Assembly: GCA_002633025.1 (NCBI GenBank)
Contig: NMRB01001190.1
Location: forward strand, 132,977 to 196,976
Reading direction: 5' to 3'
Origin: Notospermus geniculatus
Taxonomy: Eukaryota > Nemertea > Pilidiophora > Heteronemertea > Lineidae
Length of the DNA stretch: 64,000 nt
Of this stretch, positions 1 through 12,539 are shown piece after piece (the stretch's first letter is position 1; the number at the start of each line of letters is the position of its first letter). The notes under the pieces were generated by a model. The model did not search any database. It saw only the letters and a program-made list of their open reading frames with translations, and was not told the DNA's origin. A program made the translations under genes and the position numbers.

Positions 1-327
1 GAAGAAATGAAATGAAACCGTTCTGCTTGAAGCACTCGGGGAGAAGTTTAAATGCTTGTTGAATGCACGAATGAGAGCGGAGATTGACTGTTAAGATGCC
101 GGCGGCAAGTGCTCGTTCATGTGATGTTCTGCTGGATGTGGTGGTATGGTGGTTCATACTCTGGTTCCAATGGTAAAAGCAAGTAAGGAAGGATCGGTAC
201 TCCAGATCAGTGGGTCCATGAACGACTGGAGTATTAGCCTTAATCTGTGTTATAGTGTACACAGTTGTACATCATAAGCTATTACGTCTTTTGATCGGGT
301 CCCCCTGATCTTTGGTGAAGATACGAA

Positions 328-517
328 GGAACCTGGAGAACTACCGCCGCTAGGAGGCGCTGTGAGCGGTTATACCTTTTTCGACGTCTCTTCCTTGCTG
401 CACTGCGTCAAGGACGTTGTGACGCGACGTCATTGCATTGCTTTGCTCTGTTTTTGAGGTCTTCGGTTCAACCGCTCGCAGCGCCGCCCTGGTGGGATAA
501 AAAGTTATGCGGGTACC
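328..517. mobile_element. Fold-back element family 1 (MITE-like), copy a
   Basis: About 190 bp with inverted ends (GGAACCTGGAGAACT at the left, AGTTATGCGGGTACC at the right) and inner inverted blocks GGCGCTGTGAGCGGTT and AACCGCTCGCAGCGCC. The middle carries GTCAAGGACGTTGTGACGCG. The same design recurs at 1035, 4241, 6207, 26249 and 58491. It carries no coding capacity, so it would be a non-autonomous DNA element. No clear target duplication was found. Confidence 0.72.
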
Positions 518-1034
518 TCATTTACCATTTGATACACGTTCTAAACACCACGAGGGAAGTATCATCGTCCGATACAGAAATTAGAAATTTCCTTGATCGA
601 TCCACCTCTAATTAACAGTCCAAGTAGACAGTCCTGTGTGTCAGTTGGTAGCGTATCAGACAGGAAAGTCCAAGAGCCATCATCTGTTCAGTCCGGCGGC
701 AATAACACTTGTGATAGGTACTGTAGATGGAGTGCCTTTTCAGACATGTCCTACTTGCTGAAGACCACTTCGTGAATAATCCACTCGACTAAAGCCTCTC
801 TTATCTGGCGATGAAGGAGGACGGCACGCCTTTTAAAGTCAGTTCACCGTTCAGCGATGTCTTATGAGATTTGCGTTTGACATTCTGTCATACGAAAGAA
901 GGAGTGTGGTGAGATGGCTCTTCATAAATGGTAGCCTACCCACGGTCCAAGCTGTGTTTGGAGCGTTCTGCAAAGGCCCAGTTAACCTACGACAACGTTT
1001 AGCGAGGATTCCTTCCTTTGTTATCTCGACGAAT

Positions 1035-1191
1035 GGGGAACCTGCACAACAATCGCCACTAGGAGGCGCTGTGAGCGGTTGTACCTTTTCTCGACGTCTC
1101 GGTCCTTGTTGCATTGCGTCAAGGACGTCGTGACGAGTCATTGCGGGACTTTGCTGTTTTTGACGTCTTCGGTGCAACCGCTCACAGCGCC
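1035..1191. mobile_element. Fold-back element family 1, copy b (right end missing)
   Basis: Left end GGGGAACCTGCACAAC, inner arms GGCGCTGTGAGCGGTTG and CAACCGCTCACAGCGCC, middle GTCAAGGACGTCGTGACG. The outer right arm present in other copies is absent after 1191. Open frames here on both strands are due to the palindromic repeat. Confidence 0.7.
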
Positions 1192-2811
1192 AGCACCAGT
1201 CCAATTCTTCCCTTTTCTTGCAGGTTTAACCATCCACTTTGTGTCACCCATTATCAGAATCCCAGCCCGATCATTCTCTAACCAAACATTTCTTCTCCTC
1301 TTTTGCAGGTAGGTCAATTTTTCACCCCAAAAGATGATCCCTGGTTTCTGGTGAGTCGTTGCCTTAGTTACGCGTTGTTGCTGCAACAAACGCCAGCTCT
1401 GTGGCGTTTAAATCATCCTGATTTCATAAAAAGCACCCAAGTCATGCTGGGAAATGTGTTAGCGGAGGAATGTATATTTATCGCCAGTGTTTTTACCATC
1501 CCCGGTCACATTTAACGATACAGATGTCACTATCGACAAAAAGCAGCATAAACAGCGAGGAATTGCCCTGTGGTGATAGTTTCCTTGGAAAAAGGGCTGA
1601 GAAAGCGACTTCTGTGGGAATAAGCTGCATATAAAGCATTACTTAGTGACTGCTGGCGGTTATGTGGGTTTTTCACATCATGATATGAAGGCAGGTTAAT
1701 GTATGTAGTCTTCTTTTTGCCACTGCCCGCATCCTGAACTAAACCCTTGATATATCGTAATACGGTAATGTGACAGATAATCCTGGGCAAATACTCCAGC
1801 CGTTGGTGGCGTCAGCAAAGACTGGGTCGCCTTCCTTTACACCTTATCTCCTGTTTGCCGAGTGGATATCCTTTCAAAGACTCAGTATGATGATAGATAT
1901 AAACCGCAATGTTTGCACTCAGTATGTTTATAACCAATTAGTTGATACGGGAATACCAACCTTCCCTGAGCCGTCAGCCGACGGCGATACTTACATGACA
2001 AAAATCCTCACAGCACAATTACATGTCGCATACAGCGACTAGCGCTGTCACGAAACTAGCTCAATTGCTGTAAAAAATAATGTTTAAAATTCCCCTGATG
2101 TGTCCGTGAGTGGCTGCATGCCACTCAACCCGCTGTATAACTAAGACAGAAGTAGCACGATGCCCGGAGCAGGACGTACCAACCCCGAACTCCCCCCCCA
2201 ATACATTGATTTTGGCTTGAGGAGACAATGTGCCGATGAAATATGGCGGGATTGGCTGTGGCTCGGCTGCAGCCCAAGGCTCGCCATAAAGACGCGGTGT
2301 CGACTTACATCGGAGTTTGAATACCGTTACCGCCTTTCGTCTTGGGAATCACGTGATCCGGTATACTCTCGACGCCGAGTTGTTTTTCGTGTTAGGCAAA
2401 TCGATTGAACCGTTGCTTGTACATTAGGGATTAAACTATTCTACACATCTCGTGTTAAATGTTCAACGTGTATTTCACCAGAGAGCGAAATTCGACGCGT
2501 TAGAACTTCGCTCTTTTGCTAATTGCGTGACTGTGAATTGCGTCGAACACGATGTACAGGAGAAAAATATGTTTTGTGTTTGTACGTATTCCCAGGGAAG
2601 ATTCAGTTTGTGGTTTTTCCGGCTTCTCAACGGCAATAATGTAACTTGTTTGTGGTCGTCTGCAGTCGTCTAAGCCACGCAACGTTATAAATAACAGATG
2701 CATGGCACTTGCTGCTGTGCTTTCTCAGATAGTAGCGGCTGAAGTAGGCCCATCGACATCACCAAAATCGCTGTTGTGCGCCCACAGCGACCTGCCTTTG
2801 CCACTGGGACC

Positions 2812-2945
2812 TCGCTCCTCAACATTACCATATCAAAAGCGGACAGGACTTCGATTCGAAAATATCAACAGCCTGCTGTGTGGTCAGCAGTGCCGACCAT
2901 CACCAACAGGAGAAGCTGGATCCCGGCAGTGCCAGGGATCTCACA
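2812..2945. repeat. Dispersed repeat R (first copy)
   Basis: About 130 bp beginning near CTCGCTCCTCAACAT and containing GGACTTCGATTCGAA, CAACAGCCTGCTGTGTGG and AACAGGAGAAGCTGGA. The same order of blocks occurs at 39420-39545 and 42172-42290 inside the B-C intron of the neuroligin gene. Class unknown. GGTTCGAGGTT just downstream hints at a tRNA-like B box but is too weak to call. Confidence 0.6.
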
Positions 2946-3369
2946 CTGGGGAATCGAATCCTGGTTCGAGGTTATATTTTGTCCTGGTTTTAGGAGGAAG
3001 CACCTCAAGTCTTTCCTTACGGTGTGTTTGTTTCTTGGCGTTTCGTAAGGGTTGTTACGAGAAATTGTCGGATAAGCAAGTGAATTGCATATTGTACCTT
3101 TCAAGCGCTAAACCTCTTACGTACAATATAGTGACAAGCTTGATGTAGAGTACAGCACAATGCATGCTGCACACACACAGAGCCGGATCGATCACAGAAC
3201 ACAACGACGAGTGTTTGTAGAGACATCATCTGGTGTAGTTAAATCTTCTTTACCGACGGATTATCCATTACAATGACAGCTTGTCTTCCATAAAGAGATC
3301 TTGGGCTACGAGGAAAAAGCCTGCACGTTTTGGGTGATTATAGTGGTGGGTTTTTGAGGCCATTTCTAA

Positions 3370-3416
3370 AATGCGGATTCTGCGGAATCTGCGGATTCTG
3401 CGGAATCTGTGGATTA
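3370..3416 (+). repeat. Short tandem repeat, about 10/20-bp period
   Basis: Alternating GCGGATTCT and GCGGAATCT units, about five in a row. Confidence 0.85.
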
Positions 3417-4240
3417 AGGTTAAATACGGGGGTTCAGTCACGCAATTAAAACGATGAATGACACTCCACGGCTATTGGACAATTAATTATACGTCGACCA
3501 ATGATGTTGCCTCCATAAAGGCACCTTCATGCTCGCCTGTGATTGGTTCGTACGGATGGCGACATCGAGAATATTGCCCACTGAGATGTATATCTGCTAA
3601 GCGTAGAACGTGGCAGAGAAACGCCATCGTGGCCAAATCCCGCTGAAGGCGGCCAAATATTCCGCCAAATCTCCTGAATATGCTCAATGAAGGCGTTATG
3701 TCGGTCTGTAAACCCCGAATCTGTGGGCTTCCAAAACGTCGTATGAAAAATTTGACCTTGTAGAGCGGGCATTCGTTCGAGTGAGTGACCATTCAAACAT
3801 CTACCATGTACCATGTACATGTATACGTGTCGACCATTCCAAAGACAGTAAAAACAGTCCGCATTCTTTGATCGCATCCCCGACGGACACCAATGTCCAG
3901 AGACGTAATTTGAAGATGCTTGGAATGATACACGTCAAACAAAACGTTTCATTTATTATTCACGAACGTTAATAGATTTGGTCTTTGTGGATTCAAGCAT
4001 CAGGTTGGCTCATCCTTTACGTTCCGATTGCACGCCTCTGGCGATGCCATTTTCATTAATTAATAGAGGAGGTGTCATTTTTGTCGGTTTTTCTACCATC
4101 CGTGGCTAGACTGGTTACGGGAGACGGTTACTGTAATGTTATAAGTTCCTACAATAGTCAGGTTAAGAAAATGAACGATAACGTAACCGATAATACGTAA
4201 TGGCATTGCTAGCGACAATATTGAGTCGTTTCCTCGAAAA

Positions 4241-4460
4241 TGAGGAACCTGTTTGACGTTTTATCCCGACAAGGCGGCGCTGCGGTAGTCCCGAAGGGGT
4301 TAAAACACAGCAAAGAAACGCAACAACGTCGCGGTACGACGTCGTTGACGCAGTGCAACAGGGACTAGACGACGTCGTTGACGCAGTGCAACAGGGACGA
4401 GACCTCGAAAAGGAGGTACGGCCGCTCACAGCGCCCCTCAGTGGAGGTAGTTCTGCAGAT
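4241..4460. mobile_element. Fold-back element family 1, copy c
   Basis: Begins TGAGGAACCTG, contains TATCCCGACAAGGCGGCGCTG and ends with CGCTCACAGCGCC followed by GTAGTTCTGCA. The central block GACGTCGTTGACGCAGTGCAA is present twice in tandem, making this copy longer than its relatives. Opposite orientation to copy a. Confidence 0.68.
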
Positions 4461-5479
4461 AACTTTTTCTAGGAATTCACGCTTACTCAGACAGGTGGGA
4501 AGGTGGCAGGACAGCAAAAATGCATTGTCTTCCCACGAGACGAACTGTAAATGCCATTCATGCTTTCTTTTAGTCAAAATCAATCAGGTTATAATAAAAT
4601 ATTTATCTCTGTACATCGAGGCCCGTCAATCCCTGGAATGCAAAATACATAGATAATGAGCGGGGCCTAGAGGGGTTGAGATCACTCGGCACAGAAAACC
4701 TCTCAGATCAGACAATAAAACCTGCACTGATACTAATATATCGGTCTAATACTTTGACATTTAAATAGTATAGCCAGTATTTTATTCAAATACGAATCAA
4801 TAACTGATTTAACTTTGAAGTTAAGCAGTACAATCCGATAAATCGAAACTATTTAAATGCCGTGCTTTCATTCATATATAACAGACTATAGACATGTTTA
4901 CCTTTAACCTTTAACAGACGGAAAGTTTCAAGAAGATTTTTGAAGACGGTTTCTTCCAAAGTCATCCGAGTTGTAACTGTCAGAGCAGACGACAGACGCC
5001 TTCCTTCTAACTCTGTGTGATACTTTCATAAGCTGACGACCTTTAAAACCACTCCTTCATTGAGTCTATTTTGGAAAGTCTAACACCCGAAGAGTGCCAA
5101 CCGTCTCCTGTGTCGGCGCTCCAATGGTGAATAACTCATCACGTTTCAAACGCCGTAGCCGCGAAAATCTTCTGCAACTTCTCCCTTTCTTTTCTGATAG
5201 AGAAATACACAGGAAATCGTTCAATCGAGTTCCGGTTCTCGCCAGTCTGTGTTCACAGCGGTAAATGATCCGCAGTTTTGTGAAAAATAACGGAGATAAT
5301 TTAGAAAATTACTGTCCGCACGCGCCCTAGAGCATTCCGCTTTCTTGGTTTCGATAACAGGTCACGTGGAGGCGAATGAAAAAGCATCGTCCATTATCCG
5401 TTTATGAGAGAAAATGGCGATATTTGGTTAAAAGTGAAGACATGTATCGGAGTTCGCTAAGGTGGCGAAAAAACGAAAT

Positions 5480-5710
5480 ATGGCTTCTACTTCGGCATCG
5501 AGGAATCTCAGTAAAACACCTGCGCTGCGTCTGAGGAATAAAGAAAGAAACTACGTCAAGAATTTCTGCTCATTTACAGAAAAGTTTTTCTTGATCATTG
5601 TAAGAGTGTTTCACACTGAGTTCGCTTTAGTCTGTCATCATTTCCCGCGGGTGCTTTCCAGTCAGTGTTGGAGTGATTTATCCTCACCACTCAGTACGCA
5701 AGCGTTTTGA
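5480..5710 (+). CDS. Candidate small coding exon, unrecognised (first unit of tandem pair)
   Basis: An ATG at 5480 opens a 76-codon frame beginning MASTSASRNLSKTPALRLR and continuing through NKERNYVKN. I do not recognise the product. The second duplication unit (ATG at 5962) keeps the same frame, and the two indels visible between the units in this frame are 3 bp each. A possible donor GTAAGA follows TTGATCATT near 5600 in unit 1 but is TTAAGA in unit 2. Basic composition and absence of family motifs leave chance possible; frame conservation between only two copies is weak evidence. Confidence 0.22.
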   Translation: MASTSASRNLSKTPALRLRNKERNYVKNFCSFTEKFFLIIVRVFHTEFALVCHHFPRVLSSQCWSDLSSPLSTQAF

Positions 5711-5720
5711 ACGATTCAAT

Positions 5721-5760
5721 GGGGAACCCGCATAACTTTTCTTCCCGACAGGTCGGCGCT
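5721..5760. mobile_element. Fold-back element family 1, end fragment
   Basis: Only the outer arm GGGGAACCCGCATAACTT and the following TTCCCGACAGGTCGGCGCT are present, where the first unit of the 485-bp tandem duplication stops. The full element is at the end of the second unit (6207-6436). Confidence 0.75.
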
Positions 5761-6206
5761 ATTTGTGAAAAATAACGGAGATAATTTAGAAAATTACTGT
5801 CCGCACGCGCCCTAGAGCATTCCGCTTTCTTGGTTTCGATAACAGGTCACGTGAAGGCGAATGAAAAACCATCGTCCATTATCCGTTTATGAGAGAAAAT
5901 GGCGATATTTGGTTAAAAGTGAAGACATGTATCGGAGTTCGCTAAGGTGGCGAAAAAACGGATGGCTTCTACTTCGGCATCGAGGAATCTCAGTAAAACA
6001 CCTGCGCTGCGTCTGAGGAATAAAGAAAGAAACTACGTCAAGAATTCTTGCTCATTTACAGAAAAGTTTTTCTTGATCATTTTAAGAGTGTTTCACGCTG
6101 AGTTCGCTTTAGTCTGTCATCATTTCCCGCGGGTGTTTTCCAGTCAGTGCTGGGGTGATTTGTTGTCCTCACCACTCAGTACGCAAGCATTTTTGAACGA
6201 TTCAAT

Positions 6207-6436
6207 GGGGAACCCGCATAACTTTTCTTCCCGACAGGTCGGCGCTGTGATCGGTTGTACTGAAGACGTCAAAAACAGCAAAGCAACGCAATGACGTCGC
6301 GTAAAGACGTCCTTGACGCGGTGCAACACGATGTCGTCGCGTCACGACGTCCTTGACGCAGTGCAACAAGGACGAGACGTCGAAAAAGGTCCAACCGCTC
6401 ACAGCGCCTCCCAGTGGCGGTTGTTCTACAGGTTCC
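6207..6436. mobile_element. Fold-back element family 1, copy d
   Basis: Left arm GGGGAACCCGCATAACTT, inner arms GGCGCTGTGATCGGTTG and CAACCGCTCACAGCGCC, right end TTGTTCTACAGGTTCC. The centre has two partly repeated CGTCCTTGACGC(G/A)GTGCAAC blocks. Flanks read TTCAATGG on the left and TCATTGG on the right, a weak possible target duplication. Confidence 0.72.
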
Positions 6437-9400
6437 TCATTCATTGGTTTCATCTGTATTCATTCAACATCAGCAGATTAGCCGTCTCTTCAGCTGTGAA
6501 CCACGATTTCCGTCTTTTCATAGTTTAACACCAGTAAGACAGACATTTCACAAACACGTCAGCTTTAATAAGATTTCCCATATCGGATTGAGTTAGCTGT
6601 ATGTCGGACGTGAGGTTCGAGTCGGGTCGGATTCGTATTAAATCACGTCTCTAACAACATCGTGCGTCTGGCTTATTTCAATCTGGTTAAAAAGGTCGGC
6701 GGTGATTTTATGGTAGCCGTACTCCACTGAGGTTTAGTTTATCAGAAAAATGGCGGAATTATGGCTGCAGAAATGGTACGAAGATAGTTTAATAGAACCC
6801 ATTGCCATTTTTATACGTATATTCACATGGTCAGGATGGCTGTATGATCAGGCTATATTCACTCCCCGTCCATTCGTCCGTCTGTGGTATTTTATGGCTT
6901 CTCCCAGAGTTTATATATCCTTATCATAAAAGCTCAAAGATTTGGCGAGGCAGACTCGATACGCCTGTTTTCTTTTCCTCCATACCTGTAGCTCTGATAT
7001 CAAAGCAGAATATTCATACCAAAAACATGTCAGCGGTGTTCTTATACACGGTGGTCAAAGTTGGCCGAGTCGTGATACTCGATCAGTATTGGTAATATTG
7101 TAACCTTCATCGTCCAGTAGACGAATAAATGACACATCAAGCTTGCATCCTGCTTTTTTGACAGTTTCCTTCGGGCGAAAGATCTTTTTTCGATTGATGC
7201 TCATTTCAGTTATGCTTTGACCTCTGCCCATGTAATGAAGCTGTCTGACCATTCTGTATTCAAGACTTATTGTTTGTATAGAACCAGGAACTGCGCTTCG
7301 TTTCGATCGTTGAGCAAGAATCAGGCATAAGGTTAGAACAGTATTCAAGATGAGCGATACATAGATTTGGCAGACATGGGCCAAAGTCCATTTTTCAAGA
7401 TGGCCGACTGGCGGCCATATTTGAAGTGCGATCGAAGCGAAATTTGCTGTATGCATCGATAGAGGGCATCTAGACACATATAGCGTCAAGGACAAAACGT
7501 TCTAGCTACTGGCGACGGATAACGACACACTTTGTACTATGTAGTTCGGTAGGCCTACTCCTTCACAATCTCGCTATGATGAGATGGGGCGTGACTTTCA
7601 ATGAAGATTTCCCACACGGGATTCGAAGTTGAGATCTCTCCCGTGTTCTTGATCAATTCTTAACATCCCACCCACCAACCCACCCCAAAACGTCAACGCA
7701 ATTCACACTGTGAACTTATTGCATTTTGGGTGGTCACTTGATAAAGGGAACTTGGAAAAGGGAGTGATGACCTTTAAATTTAACCCCCCCCCCCCAATTC
7801 GAACCAATCCCTAAATCACACCATACCTCCTTTATTTCCATTAACACCAAATTCCCATTCGTCGTTCTTCCTCCCTCGGATGTTTTTCTCTCAAGTTATT
7901 TTTAGACTTTAATACATGTAATAATACATCTTTAAATCCCTGACATATGTCATCGGAAACTGTTGGACATTTTTAGCATCATAGGGCTGAAACCTGAATG
8001 AAACAGTTGCTAATCTCCAACAAACAAGATAAAAAGCCTGTCAGAAAACTTAATATTATATATCATATCATCAGTTCAAGTTCTTCTTGCCGATTGTATT
8101 GCTTCTAAACCTTTATCTGTATTGGTCATCGCTGTTTATTCTGATATCGTGGATTAAATCCGATCTGGCCTCTCCTCTGTCTTACCAGGGTCGCGAACCT
8201 AGGGGGTACTCGATTTCAGAGTACGCATGCATGGCATTCCCAAAAGATCATAAATTATTGTTTCAATCGTCAAATATGGTTCTGTTGGGTATGTATTTTT
8301 GTGAGAGAAGATTTTCCGGATGAAATACACTTAGAAATAGGTCAGGCAGCGTCCACCAACAGAGGGCGCACGCTGTGTAATATCGGGACAGCAGCAGTGA
8401 AAATAGCGCGAAATTTTCGCGCCATTTTTACATCGGCTGCTTAGATTGCCGCGCTTTTTGTCGTCATCTGGCGAGGGCAGCTCGTTCAGGCTTTTCAAGC
8501 AATGTGTACAATACATGTACAAACTTGCCAGGTTCTTAACATTCGTTCCAGCGAGGAGCAGGCAAGATGGTAAATAAAAACAATCACCAAACTCCCGACT
8601 AACACAAGCAAGTAACCTTGTTGGCAATCAGAAGTTGTCTTCTAATCAACACCAAAAAACCAAGTAAATGACGTAATTGAGAAGCAATGACGTAGAAGAT
8701 GCGAGCGTCGATTCTTGTAATCAACAGACCCTACCAATCATGCTTTTTTCCTCCTGTAATTTACTTCAAGCTCAAGGCAAGGAACAATGTTACTCTCATC
8801 TCCCTTCAGCGACGCTCCGAGCGAGAAAAAATGGACAAACAAGATGAGGCGATTTGTGTCGTATTTGTCGAATCAAGACCACGGGGTGTGTAACGATATG
8901 ACATTACCTCGTCCATTACACCGATCCTGTTATGGACTATTCTGTTGAGGGGAGTTGGGGTTGGGAAGCAACAAGGTTTGGCTTATCGTGATCAAAGAAA
9001 TGGAACGCAACGGAGCGAAATGTGTAGGGAGTACTCATTATTTGTGGTCCCAAGCTAGTATATATAATTCTGTTTAGGGGAGTTGGGATTGAGAAGCAAC
9101 AAGGTTTGACTTGGTTAAGGCTTATCGTGATCAAAGAAATGGAACGCAACGGAACGAAATCTGTAGGGAGTACTCATTATTTGTGACCCCAAATTCGATG
9201 ATTTTGCCTGCTTTCATGAAGATGCATGTTTTATTGTAGGCTGTTCTTCAAATTAGATCGATCTTGCTCTTTTCGACCAATCCCAACCGGCACGAAAACA
9301 GCTGAAAAGTTTGTAAATGCAATTTTTTGTCAACCCACCTCGTGGATGTCGACCAAACCGAGTCATCATCGACTCGCCACAAACTGCTGAGAGTTGGATT

Positions 9401-9807
9401 ATATCCTGCCCTCCCTGCAATAAAGGCTCCCCACGGCCCTATCAGAATAATGGCTTTTGGACACGAGTCGGACAACTTAATCAAAACACCATAAAATCAC
9501 AATTAATACAGAATAATGCGACTGGAACTGACGGAATGTAGCTATGGATGTCAGGATGTGGTGACGATATTTCTGGTGTGATATGCAACCATTTGATGAT
9601 GTACTTTAGTGAGCGGCATTAAGAAATGATACATTGGAAATTGACGGTAAATGCGATAAATCTATATTCAATGACCTTGACCTTTCTGAACTGGTTCTTA
9701 CAGTTACTCATCCATCTTCAATCTCCAACGCAGAGGTCAGACAGTTTCACCGCGCAAGTGGAGAAAACCGAAAACACGGAAACCGTACCTCTGGGCGAGC
9801 GAGATTG
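6437..9807. other. Non-coding stretch
   Basis: No gene recognised. Contains a ten-C run near 7790 and the 125-bp tandem pair (8937). The 146-codon minus-strand frame at 7055-7495 has no family marks and looks like chance. Confidence 0.5.
8937..9190 (+). repeat. Tandem pair of about 125-bp units
   Basis: ATTCTGTTGAGGGGAGTTGG at about 8938 and ATTCTGTTTAGGGGAGTTGG at about 9066 start two copies. Both continue with AAGCAACAAGGTTTG, CTTATCGTGATCAAAGAAAT and GTAGGGAGTACTCATTATTT. The second copy has a short insertion (GACTTGGTTAAG). Confidence 0.85.
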
Positions 9808-10402
9808 AGCCATCTTGTGTGGTTTTTGTGCTGAAATGTACATGTACTGGTAGCCGCAGGACTGATGTGCATTACACGAGAACATTATCGTGTCATTATC
9901 TGGTCAAAGAACTGTTATTCCCCTCCAAATGACTTTTAGATGCTTCTTACCAAATATCGTTAGACGGTAACCGCAGGAAGCTCTGTTATATGACCAAACA
10001 CGGCATGCTACATCAGAAGGATTAACCATTTAAAAAGGTTACATCTCCCTGGTGTACCACGGTGCACATCGACAATATCCCGGACAATCACACCATAATG
10101 CGGTCAGTAATTGATGCAGTCAGTGACAGGGTGAAGGCTCTCATGAGATTCCCACTCATTTAATGGCTACTGGAAGGCGATCTCCAATCCTCTGATGTAA
10201 TCACGTCCAACTTTTTGTCGGCTGCCGTTCGTTCGTTTGTTTACATTCCTGTGGATTGGTGCAGAAGTCGCTAAGTATTCCGTGCAGGTCTCAGTCTGAG
10301 CTAATTATCTTCCTGTTTTGTTGGTGACTCGATCGGCTTCGTTCTAACCCCGGCTCGATTCCATACCATGAACTTGTCTTTTTTGCCGAGATACTTGGCC
10401 AG

Positions 10403-10715
10403 CAGCAGCAATACAGTCGAATGATGAGCGCCGTAGAATTGGGAAAGCAGCAAGGATTGGCTTGGCTTTTCCATCAGGGCCGAAGCCAAAGCATCGGCTC
10501 TAGTATGTTTGGAAGAGGCCATCTCAAGCTATTCAATATGTTCCCCACTTGGATGGGGCCTTTTAGTTGCCCTTGCAAAAGGAACAAGGGCCTTGTACCT
10601 TGTCAAGACGCCACGGCCGGACGTGAAGACAAGGGAATCCCCATAAGACCCTGGCTGGATTCGAATCCGTGCCGCTTCTTCAGCAGACGTGATACCACTG
10701 GACTGTGACGGCTGG
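10403..10715 (-). repeat. tRNA-derived SINE, subfamily 1 (first allele copy)
   Basis: The minus strand starts with a tRNA-like head (A-box-like CAGTCCAGTGG, B box ATTCGAATCC) at about 10715-10640. A body follows with the block TGGCCTCTTCCAAAC and GGCTTCGGCCCTGATGG, ending in a short CTG/CAG-rich tail near 10403. Overlapping open frames on both strands are by-products of the repeat and not genes. The same element lies in the duplicated block at about 11729-12054. Confidence 0.72.
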
Positions 10716-11728
10716 CAGCGTGGTACAGCAAAACACAGTAGGAACACATGTGAACGGCTTGGCTTCCCACCAAAGGAGTTCAGTGGTGATTTCAATCTGT
10801 GCTAATCATTTCCTGATATTTCCCTCCTTAGTGCTGCTCAAGGAGGTAGTGGACAGTTTAGAGGGTCATACATCTTCGGCGCTGATGGAGAGACGTTGTC
10901 CAGGAAGTGGGCACGAGGCAACAGTGTCCATGTGGCGTGAGGTAATTTCCTCATGAGAAAATTTACGCGATTGTTGAAGGATTGGAGCGGTATCTTAGTA
11001 TGGTCGGGTCGTGGATCGGCATACCTTAGGTCTGAGCCGAGAAAGTTGGGAAGATATATGGCTTGACATCCGAGGGAGACGTGAAATACGTGCAAGATTT
11101 GTTAGAGGCGGCCTCAGAGAAGCCGGCCGAGGTGNTCCATCATGTGAGGTTTTTGTACTGAAATGTACATGCACTGGTAGCCGCAGGACTGATGTGCATT
11201 ACACGAGAACATTACCGTGTCATTATCTGGTCAAAGAACTGTTATTCCCATCCAAATGACTTTTAGATGCTTCTTACCAAATATCGTTAGACGGTAACCG
11301 CAGGAAGCTCTGTTATATGACCAAACACGGCATGCTACATCAGAAGGATTAACCATTTAAAAAGGTTACATCTCCCTGGTGTACCACGGTGCACATCGAC
11401 AATATCCCGGACAATCACACCATAATGCGGTCAGTAATTGATGCAGTCAGTGACAGGGTGAAGGCTCTCATGAGATTCCCACTCATTTAATGGCTACTGG
11501 AAGGCGATCTCCAATCCTCTGATGTAATCACGTTCCACTTTTTGTCGGCTGTCGTTCGTTCGTTTGTTTACATTCCTGTGGATTGGTGCAGAAGTCGCTA
11601 AGTATTCCGTGCAGGTCTCAGTCTGAACTAATTATCTTCCTGTTTGTGTTGGTGACTCGATCGGCTTCGTTCTAACCCCGGCTCGATTCCATACCGTGAA
11701 CTTGTCTTTTTTGCCGAGATACTTGGCC

Positions 11729-12054
11729 AGCAGCCGGCAGCAACACTCAAAGAAGTCGAATGATGAGCGCCGTAGAATTGGGAAAGCAGCAAGGATTGGA
11801 TTGGCTTTTCCATCAGGGCCGAAGCCAAAGCATCGGCTCTAGTATGTTTGGAAGAGGCCATCTCAAGCTATTCAATATGTTCCCCACTTGGATGGGGCCT
11901 TTTAGTTGCCCTTGCAAAAGGAACAAGGGCCTTGTACCTTGTCAAGACGCCACGGCCGGACGTGAAGACAAGGGAATCCCCATAAGACCCTGGCTGGATT
12001 CGAATCCGTGCCGCTTCTTCAGCAGACGTGATACCACTGGACTGTGACGGCTGG
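11729..12054 (-). repeat. tRNA-derived SINE, subfamily 1 (second allele copy)
   Basis: Nearly identical to the element at 10403-10715. The tail side differs: an insertion near 11735-11755 replaces the CAG-rich stretch. It sits in the second half of the pair split by the N at 11135. Confidence 0.72.
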
Positions 12055-12539
12055 CAGCGTGGTACAGCAAAACACAGTAGGAACACATGTGAACGGCTTG
12101 GCTTCCCACCAAAGGAGTTCAGTGGTGATTTCAATCTGTGCTAATCATTTCCTGATATTTCCCTCCTTAGTGCTGCTCAAGGAGGTAGTGGACAGTTTAG
12201 AGGGTCATACATCTTCGGCGCTGATGGAGAGACGTTGTCCAGGAAGTGGGCACGAGGCAACAGTGTCCATGTGGCGTGAGGTAATTTCCTCATGAGAAAA
12301 TTTACGCGATTGTTGAAGGATTGGAGCGGTATCTTAGTATGGTCGGGTCGTGGATCGGCATACCTTAGGTCTGAGCCGAGAAAGTTGGGAAGATATATGG
12401 CTTGACATCCGAGGGAGACGTGAAATACGTGCAAGATTTGTTAGAGGCGGCCACAGCAGCCGGCCGAGGTGGCATTCTCCTACTGCAGGTTTTATCAACA
12501 GACTTAGCTGGTGATAGCCTGTGTCAAAACGCCAAGTAA

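Larger units (their letters stand above)
1192..5276. other. Non-coding stretch
   Basis: Apart from repeat R (2812), the short tandem repeat (3370) and fold-back copy c (4241) I see no gene. A 52-bp segment (1310-1361) with pyrimidine tract, ttgcag and gtgagt looks exon-like but encodes nothing recognisable. Confidence 0.5.
5277..6246 (+). repeat. 485-bp tandem duplication without an intervening N
   Basis: 5277-5761 and 5762-6246 match from TTTGTGAAAAATAACGGAG to CGACAGGTCGGCGCT. The first unit ends inside the arm of a family 1 fold-back; the second continues into the complete element. Differences include two 3-bp indels. There is no N here, so it may be a real tandem duplication. Confidence 0.9.
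9808..12471 (+). repeat. Adjacent near-identical pair split by N at 11135 (allele-like)
   Basis: 9808-11134 and 11136-12471 (about 1.33 kb each) match from GGTTTTTGT(G/A)CTGAAATGTACA to AGCCGGCCGAGGTG, including one SINE each, with scattered substitutions and small indels. The second copy begins exactly after the single N. Confidence 0.9.

Noticed and set aside
1310-1361. Possible short neuroligin exon (ttgcag acceptor, gtgagt donor)
   Set aside because: The open frame (VGQFFTPKDDPWF) does not match any neuroligin segment and the segment lies 31 kb from exon A.
851-1389. Overlapping 77-117 codon frames on both strands
   Set aside because: They follow the palindromic fold-back family 1 element and share its sequence with other copies.
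10421-12434. Sets of 83-95 residue frames on both strands, repeated in two places with identical sequence
   Set aside because: They fall on the tRNA-derived SINE and its flank, and identity between places comes from the allele-like duplication split by the N at 11135.
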